From positions 1 to 29,123 of the forward strand of contig JBFFGE010000037.1 of assembly GCA_041557595.1 (NCBI GenBank): 29,123 nucleotides of DNA, written 5' to 3'. The notes beneath the pieces were generated by a model. It saw only the letters and a list, made by a program, of their open reading frames with translations. It did not search any database and was not told the origin of the DNA. The position numbers were made by a program, and so were the translations under genes. This document shows positions 24,680-29,123 of this stretch, piece by piece. Source of the DNA: JAOTYV01 sp041557595. GTDB taxonomy: Bacteria > Pseudomonadota > Alphaproteobacteria > UBA8366. Numbering within the stretch: the first letter of the stretch is position 1; each line of letters begins with the position of its first letter.

Positions 24680-25012
24680 ATTTTTGATTGGGCGCTCTTT
24701 GTCGGCATTACCTTGGGGTTGTTCGGTTTTCCGGCCTTCGCAACGGGGCAGGCGCTGGCCGCCACCTGGCGCCCGGCCGGGTGGGTCGTGGTCTACTGCC
24801 TGATGCTGGGCATGGCCGACCGGTTCATCGTCTGGTCCCTGTTTCAGGCCGATTTGCTGTCAATTGGCGGCTTCCTGATCGACGGCGCCGCATTGGTCGC
24901 CATCGGGCTGGCGGCGTATGGCGTGACCCGGGCGCGCAAAATGGTCTCGCAATATCCCTGGCTCTATGAAAACAAAGGGCTGTTTGGCTGGCGTCGAATC
25001 GACGGCGCCTGA
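24680..25012 (+). CDS. Small membrane protein of DUF6867 type in the liv operon
   Basis: A protein of about 110 residues with three hydrophobic segments. It ends TRARKMVSQYPWLYE and FGWRRID, which together with ATGQALAATWRP match a small membrane family (DUF6867, as I recall) encoded beside liv-type transporters in alphaproteobacteria. No ATG or GTG gives a full-length start. The reading frame fits the family back to about 24680, where an ATT codon follows AGGAG at a spacing of about eight bases; the first conventional start is TTG at 24713, lacking a ribosome binding site and cutting into the first membrane segment. Its role is unknown; it may assist the transporter. It follows livF by about 33 bases. 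Confidence 0.78.
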   Translation: MFDWALFVGITLGLFGFPAFATGQALAATWRPAGWVVVYCLMLGMADRFIVWSLFQADLLSIGGFLIDGAALVAIGLAAYGVTRARKMVSQYPWLYENKGLFGWRRIDGA

Positions 25013-25070
25013 CGAAGGCCGGGATTCCTCCATAAAATCGCCGTAATATTCCAGATATTTGAGAAAGCGA

Positions 25071-25098
25071 TTGATGCCTAGCGGCGCGATGCTAGACT
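25071..25098 (+). promoter_or_regulatory. Possible promoter ahead of livJ
   Basis: TTGATG (25071-25076), a 16-base spacer and TAGACT (25093-25098) loosely resemble -35 and -10 boxes, about 85 bases before livJ. The 169-base gap and the high expression usual for binding proteins make a separate promoter likely, but this particular pair is weak. Confidence 0.25.
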
Positions 25099-25181
25099 CG
25101 TTTCACCTGCCGTAATCGGAGCGCACCGGCAGCCATGATATCTTCAGTCCCAATCACTCCAGTGTCAGGAGAATCCTCAAA

Positions 25182-26282
25182 ATGCGTAAATTGCTAGTTG
25201 CCGCAGCGATTGTCGGTCTCGCGTTCAGCGCGACCGCGGCGAATGCCGACCTCAAGATTGCGGTTGTCGGTCCGATGACCGGGCAGTATGCGTCCTTCGG
25301 CGCACAGATGAAGGCCGGCGCCGAACAAGCTGTCGCGGATATCAATGCCAAGGGTGGCGTGATGGGCCAAAAGATCGAATTGCTCGTCGGCGACGACGCC
25401 TGCGACCCGAAACAGGCGGTTGCGGTTGCCAATCAGATGGTTGGCAAGGGCGTCGTCCTGATTGCTGGCCATTTCTGTTCCGGCTCCTCGATCCCGGCGT
25501 CCAAGGTTTACGAGGAAGAGGGCGTCCTGCAGATTTCGCCGGCGTCGACCAATCCGAAATTGACCGAAGAAGGCGGCGACAACGTCTTCCGCGTCTGCGG
25601 ACGGGACGACCAACAGGGCGATATCGCCGGTAAGTTTCTCGCCAAACACTTCAAGGGTAAGAAAATCGCCGTCGTGCACGATAAGACCGCCTATGGCAAA
25701 GGCCTTGCCGACGAGACGGTGAAGTCTCTCAAGCGCCAGGGCGTGAAGAACGCCATGTACGAAGCCTACACCGCGGGCGAGAAGGATTATTCCGCGCTGG
25801 TCTCCAAGCTGAAGGGCTCCGCCATCGACGTGCTGTATGTCGGCGGCTACCACACCGAAGCCGGGCTCATGGTCCGCCAGATGCGGGGGCAGGGAATGAA
25901 AACCCGCCTGGTGTCCGGCGACGCGCTGGTCACCAACGAATACTGGGATATCACGGGCAAGGCCGGCGAGGGAACGCTGATGACATTCAGCCCGGATCCG
26001 CGCAAGAATCCCGCAGCCTCGGGCGTCGTCAAGAAGTTCCGCGCGAAGAACATCGAGCCGGAAGGCTATGTGCTCTATACCTACGGTGCTATTCAGGCTT
26101 GGCAGGCGGCCGTCGAGAAGGCCAAGGGAACCAAACTCAACAGCGTCATCAAGAACCTGCGGGCGATGAAGTTCAACACGGTGCTCGGCACGATCGGTTT
26201 CGACAAGAAGGGCGACGTCACCGCCCCAGGCTACGTAATGTATGAATGGAAAAACGGCAAATACGACTACTTCAAAAATTAG
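25182..26282 (+). CDS. livJ: Branched-chain amino acid type substrate-binding protein LivJ/K
   Basis: This 366-residue periplasmic binding protein has a signal peptide ending ANA at residue 22 and the family start LKIAVVGPMTGQYASFGAQM. Later motifs include AGHFCSGSSIPASKVYEEEGV, KIAVVHDKTAYGKGLADETVK and GYVLYTYGAIQAWQAAVEKA. AGGAG precedes the ATG. It captures the ligand for the upstream LivHMGF complex; members bind leucine-like amino acids but also amides, aromatic acids and urea, so the ligand is open. It is separated from the permease genes by the DUF6867-type gene and a 169-base gap, and is followed by a hairpin terminator. Confidence 0.95.
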   Translation: MRKLLVAAAIVGLAFSATAANADLKIAVVGPMTGQYASFGAQMKAGAEQAVADINAKGGVMGQKIELLVGDDACDPKQAVAVANQMVGKGVVLIAGHFCSGSSIPASKVYEEEGVLQISPASTNPKLTEEGGDNVFRVCGRDDQQGDIAGKFLAKHFKGKKIAVVHDKTAYGKGLADETVKSLKRQGVKNAMYEAYTAGEKDYSALVSKLKGSAIDVLYVGGYHTEAGLMVRQMRGQGMKTRLVSGDALVTNEYWDITGKAGEGTLMTFSPDPRKNPAASGVVKKFRAKNIEPEGYVLYTYGAIQAWQAAVEKAKGTKLNSVIKNLRAMKFNTVLGTIGFDKKGDVTAPGYVMYEWKNGKYDYFKN

Positions 26283-26300
26283 CCCGATGATTTGCCACGG

Positions 26301-26333
26301 CCCGGTCCGGCGGCGTACGCCGGGCCGGGTTTC
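26301..26333 (+). terminator. Hairpin terminator after livJ
   Basis: CCCGGTCCGGCG (26301-26312) pairs with CGCCGGGCCGGG (26318-26329) with one G-T pair over a five-base loop, followed by a short T tract. It starts 18 bases after the livJ stop. The T tract is short, so termination may be partial or the hairpin may protect the 3' end. Confidence 0.7.
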
Positions 26334-26355
26334 TGCACTTTTGGGGGGGGATTTC

Positions 26356-27624
26356 ATGCCTCGCATCGAGGCCGTTTTTCTGGCCGCGGCGCTCCTGTTT
26401 TCGCTCGGCGGTCACGACGCCCATGCGCAAGCGGCAGCCGCGACGACGAATGCCGCGGCGCCCAGCGAAACGGCGGATGCGCCGTCGGCAGTCGATGCAG
26501 ACGAGGCATTTCAGAAGTGGCTCGACGCATTGCGAATCGAAGCCCGCGCCAAGGGCGTGTCGCAGGCGACGTTGGACACCGCGTTGCGCGACGTGACCCT
26601 GATCGAAAAGGTCATCAAGCTCGACCGGCGGCAGCCGGAATTTACCCAGACTTTCTGGCGATATCTCGATCTCCGCGTCAATGACAAACGGATTTCGCGC
26701 GGCAAGGAACTGCTCAAGAAACATCGCAAACTGCTGAATTCCGTTTGGAAAAAATACGGCGTCCAGCCGCGCTTTCTCGTGGCGTTTTGGGGGCTGGAAA
26801 GCAATTTCGGCGATCATTTCGGCGGATACCCCGTGGTCCAGGCGCTGGTAACGCTGGCCTATGACCCGCGGCGGGCCCGATTCTTCCGCGTGCAGCTTAT
26901 CGAGGCGCTGCAGATCCTGGATCGCGGCGATATTTCGCCGGATCAGATGAAAGGATCCTGGGCCGGCGCCATGGGGCACCTGCAGTTCATCCCATCGACC
27001 TTCGTCCGCTATGCGATCGACGAGGACGGGGACGGCCGCCGCGACATCTGGAACAGCCTGCCGGATGTATTCGCCTCGGCCGCCAACTATCTCTCCAAGA
27101 TCGGCTGGAAGAATCGCCGGTCCTGGGGCCGGGAAGTCCGCTTGCCCAAGAATTTCAACTACGATTTGGCCTCGCTCGATATCCGCAAGCCGCTTGGCGC
27201 CTGGCAAAAACTCGGCGTGCGCCGCATCGACGGGCGCAACCTGCCGGCGGTGGCGATCGACGGGGCAATTGTGCTGCCGGCCGGGCACAAGGGACCCGCA
27301 TTCCTGGTATACGACAATTTCTACCGAATCCTGAATTGGAACCGGTCCGTTCTCTATGCACTGGCGGTCGGCCACCTTGCGGACCGCTATGCGGGTATCG
27401 GCCCGCTGCAAGGGAAACGGCCCGCCACGGAGACACCCTTGAGCCGGGATATGATCAAGGAAATGCAGGATCTCCTCGGCGCGCAAGGCTATCAGGTCGG
27501 AACACCCGATGGCGTTGTCGGGCCGCTCACCCGATCGGCAATTCGGGCGTTCCAGAAAACCAGGAATTTGCCGGCGGACGGCTTTCCCAGCGCCGACCTC
27601 CTGGATCAGCTCCGGGGCGGGTAA
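26356..27624 (+). CDS. MltB-family lytic murein transglycosylase with peptidoglycan-binding domain
   Basis: The 422-residue protein has a signal peptide ending AHA or AQA near residues 22-26, an SLT_2/MltB domain (about 47-345) and a C-terminal PG_binding_1 domain (about 360-420, with MQDLLGAQGYQVG and SAIRAFQKTRNLPADG). The catalytic glutamate is Glu148 in WGLESNFGDHFG; GAMGHLQFIPSTF and DEDGDGRRDIW are also family hallmarks. It cleaves glycan strands to 1,6-anhydro-muropeptides. It has no lipobox, so it is probably soluble in the periplasm. The ATG at 26356 follows a run of eight G and gives a clean signal peptide; a longer frame starting in livJ is unlikely. It leads a wall-remodelling cluster with rlpA and dacC. 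Confidence 0.93.
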   Translation: MPRIEAVFLAAALLFSLGGHDAHAQAAAATTNAAAPSETADAPSAVDADEAFQKWLDALRIEARAKGVSQATLDTALRDVTLIEKVIKLDRRQPEFTQTFWRYLDLRVNDKRISRGKELLKKHRKLLNSVWKKYGVQPRFLVAFWGLESNFGDHFGGYPVVQALVTLAYDPRRARFFRVQLIEALQILDRGDISPDQMKGSWAGAMGHLQFIPSTFVRYAIDEDGDGRRDIWNSLPDVFASAANYLSKIGWKNRRSWGREVRLPKNFNYDLASLDIRKPLGAWQKLGVRRIDGRNLPAVAIDGAIVLPAGHKGPAFLVYDNFYRILNWNRSVLYALAVGHLADRYAGIGPLQGKRPATETPLSRDMIKEMQDLLGAQGYQVGTPDGVVGPLTRSAIRAFQKTRNLPADGFPSADLLDQLRGG

Positions 27625-27713
27625 CCTTCCGATTGCGGTAATGGAACTCAATGGATATAAACTGCAAATTGACCCAACATAAAGTGGTTATGACGAAAGA
27701 CACCCACAACAAG

Positions 27714-28688
27714 ATGCGGTACGAGCCCTATCGGCGGGTCGGCGGCGCGATGCTCATCTCATTCGCAATCGCGATTGGCGGTTGCGCGGAAACCGAATTC
27801 CTGGCGGGCTCCGTCAAGCAAATGTCCAGCGACCCCGCGAAGGGCCGCTACAAGGTCGGCTCGCCGTATGAAGTGGGCGGTCAATGGTACACGCCGAAAG
27901 TCGACTATCGCTATGACGAAACCGGCGTTGCCTCCTGGTACGGCAAGGACTTTCACAGCAAGCCGACGGCGAACGGCGAAATCTACGACATGCACGCGGT
28001 GAGCGCCGCCCACAAGACCTTGCCGCTGCCGAGCATGGTGCGGGTAACGAATTTGGGCAATGGCCGCGTCATCAATGTCCGAGTGAACGACCGCGGCCCC
28101 TTCAGTTCGGGACGGATCATCGATCTGTCGCGCAAGGGCGCAGAATTGTTGGGATTTGTTCAGCAAGGAACGGCGCTCGTCCGGGTCGAAATCCTGCCGC
28201 GGGAAAGCCAGCGGCTTGCGGCCGGCCTGACCGGCGCGCCGACGCGCGTTGCCGACAAGCATCCTGTCCCTAAGACCGCGCCCCGGGTGGTGGTTACCAG
28301 CCAGCGTCTGGAAGCCCCGCCGGGCATTCGCCAGGTGCAGCCGCCGACGCCCAATCACACGGTCGTCGCCATTGCGAAGCCGACGCCGCCGGTGGAGCGC
28401 ACGCCGGCGGAACTGGCGAAGGTCGACGGGCAGGTCATGACCGTGCCGCTCGAAAAAGACCCGCAGGTATTCGTTCAGGCCGGTGCTTTTTCAGAATTTG
28501 CCAATGCCCATCGGGTCAAGACCAGACTGCAGACACTGGCGCCGACCACGATTAGGCAGATCGAGACCGCAGAAGCCCGGCTGTTCCGGGTCCGGCTGGG
28601 CCCGGTTGCCTCCATCGACGCTGCCGATCATCTGCTGGCGCGCGTCGTGGCGTCGGGCGTGCCGCTGGCACGCATCGTGGTCGATTGA
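27714..28688 (+). CDS. rlpA: RlpA-type septal lytic transglycosylase lipoprotein with SPOR domain
   Basis: From the ATG at 27714 the protein has 324 residues. Lipobox IGGC gives lipidated Cys24, followed by a double-psi beta-barrel RlpA domain (about 71-164: GVASWYGKDFHSKPTANGE, AAHKTLPLPSMVRVTN, VNDRGPF, IIDLSRKGAELLG), a Pro-rich linker, and a SPOR domain (about 251-324, VFVQAGAFSEFANAHRVK). RlpA cleaves stem-less glycan at division sites and SPOR binds such strands. Upstream in-frame ATGs at 27651 and 27690 would make the lipoprotein signal unusually long; none of the three has a strong ribosome binding site. It lies between the MltB-like and dacC-like genes. Confidence 0.9.
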   Translation: MRYEPYRRVGGAMLISFAIAIGGCAETEFLAGSVKQMSSDPAKGRYKVGSPYEVGGQWYTPKVDYRYDETGVASWYGKDFHSKPTANGEIYDMHAVSAAHKTLPLPSMVRVTNLGNGRVINVRVNDRGPFSSGRIIDLSRKGAELLGFVQQGTALVRVEILPRESQRLAAGLTGAPTRVADKHPVPKTAPRVVVTSQRLEAPPGIRQVQPPTPNHTVVAIAKPTPPVERTPAELAKVDGQVMTVPLEKDPQVFVQAGAFSEFANAHRVKTRLQTLAPTTIRQIETAEARLFRVRLGPVASIDAADHLLARVVASGVPLARIVVD

Positions 28689-28812
28689 CCGCGGCAAAAG
28701 GATTTCCCAAATTTTGGCCACAATCGCCCCTCATGTATCGCCCGCGACAGTCGTCACGCACGATTAGGCTTTTGGCCAGGATATTCATGGGAAGGTTGAG
28801 GGAAGGGTAGGA

Positions 28813-29123
28813 ATGCGTTTCAAGATCAAGCATATTTTGCTGATTGTTGGCACGATCATCGGGATCGCGCCGACCGCTATTACGGCGGCGGCGTTTCAGA
28901 CCAACGCAAAGCAAGTCATCATCGTCGACTACGATACCGGAACCGAATTGTTCGCCAAGAATGCGGACGAATTGATGGAACCGGCGTCCATGACAAAATT
29001 GATGACCGTCTACCTTTTGTTCGAGCAGTTGAAGAACGGCAACATGTCGCTCGAAGATACGTTGCCGGTCAGCAAGAAGGCCTGGAAGAAGCCCGGATCG
29101 AAAATGTTCATCGAGGTCGGCAA
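28813..29123 (+). CDS. dacC: D-alanyl-D-alanine carboxypeptidase (PBP5 family), 5' part
   Basis: The frame is open to the window edge, giving the first 103 residues. A signal peptide (about 1-26) is followed by QVIIVDYDTGTELFAKNADELMEPASMTKLMTVY in pieces, with the SxxK catalytic motif Ser59-Met-Thr-Lys62. WKKPGSKMFIEVG matches the next conserved region of DacA/DacC. The enzyme removes the terminal D-Ala from peptidoglycan stem peptides and is a low-mass penicillin-binding protein. The ATG at 28813 follows GGGTAGG. Proximity to rlpA is common in alphaproteobacteria. The gene is truncated only by the end of the window. Confidence 0.92.
   Translation, partial: MRFKIKHILLIVGTIIGIAPTAITAAAFQTNAKQVIIVDYDTGTELFAKNADELMEPASMTKLMTVYLLFEQLKNGNMSLEDTLPVSKKAWKKPGSKMFIEVG

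Overview
The window reads as chromosomal DNA of a high-GC Gram-negative bacterium, most likely an alphaproteobacterium of Rhodospirillales-like affinity. The reasons are a hopanoid-associated glycosyltransferase (HpnB type), a two-PDZ Do/DegP protease, a liv-type ABC operon carrying a small DUF6867-type membrane protein, and an rlpA-dacC peptidoglycan cluster. These are family recognitions from the translated sequence; no database search was run. I see no tRNA, rRNA, insertion sequence, prophage, CRISPR array or replication origin.

Region 1 (1-10.9 kb) is accessory-looking and rich in exported proteins. It holds a polysaccharide-deacetylase-like protein (-) and an exported caspase-fold protein (+). 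A four-gene co-directional cluster follows (3211-6450): a small secreted protein with two Asn/Gly-rich repeats, a second small secreted protein, a lipoprotein that appears to join a CsgG/HfaB-like domain to a peptidoglycan-binding domain and a DUF4384-like domain, and an exported GIN/DUF2807-like beta-solenoid protein. Facing it are a small exported protein, an OmpA-family protein and a PilZ protein. Next come HpnB, a second exported Asn-rich protein (9495-10301) with a strong terminator, and a His/Gly-rich lipoprotein. The best candidate for an undescribed system is this set: a non-canonical curli/Hfa-like export and surface-fibre locus, with a possible c-di-GMP receptor and cell-wall-anchoring proteins close by.

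Region 2 (10.9-25 kb and on to 26.3 kb) is mainly metabolic. A Do/DegP protease (-) is followed by the overlapping hydantoinase/oxoprolinase pair hyuB-hyuA (-) and an AhpD-like carboxymuconolactone-decarboxylase-family protein (+). A probable operon on the minus strand encodes a family III CoA-transferase, a crotonase-fold enzyme and a TauD-type dioxygenase. It diverges from a complete branched-chain amino acid type ABC transporter (livH-livM-livG-livF-DUF6867-livJ). The arrangement suggests uptake of an amino-acid-like or amide compound coupled to its CoA-linked breakdown, but the substrate cannot be read from sequence.

Region 3 (26.3-29.1 kb) is a peptidoglycan-remodelling cluster on the plus strand: an MltB-family lytic transglycosylase, RlpA with a SPOR domain, and the start of a D-Ala-D-Ala carboxypeptidase cut by the window edge.
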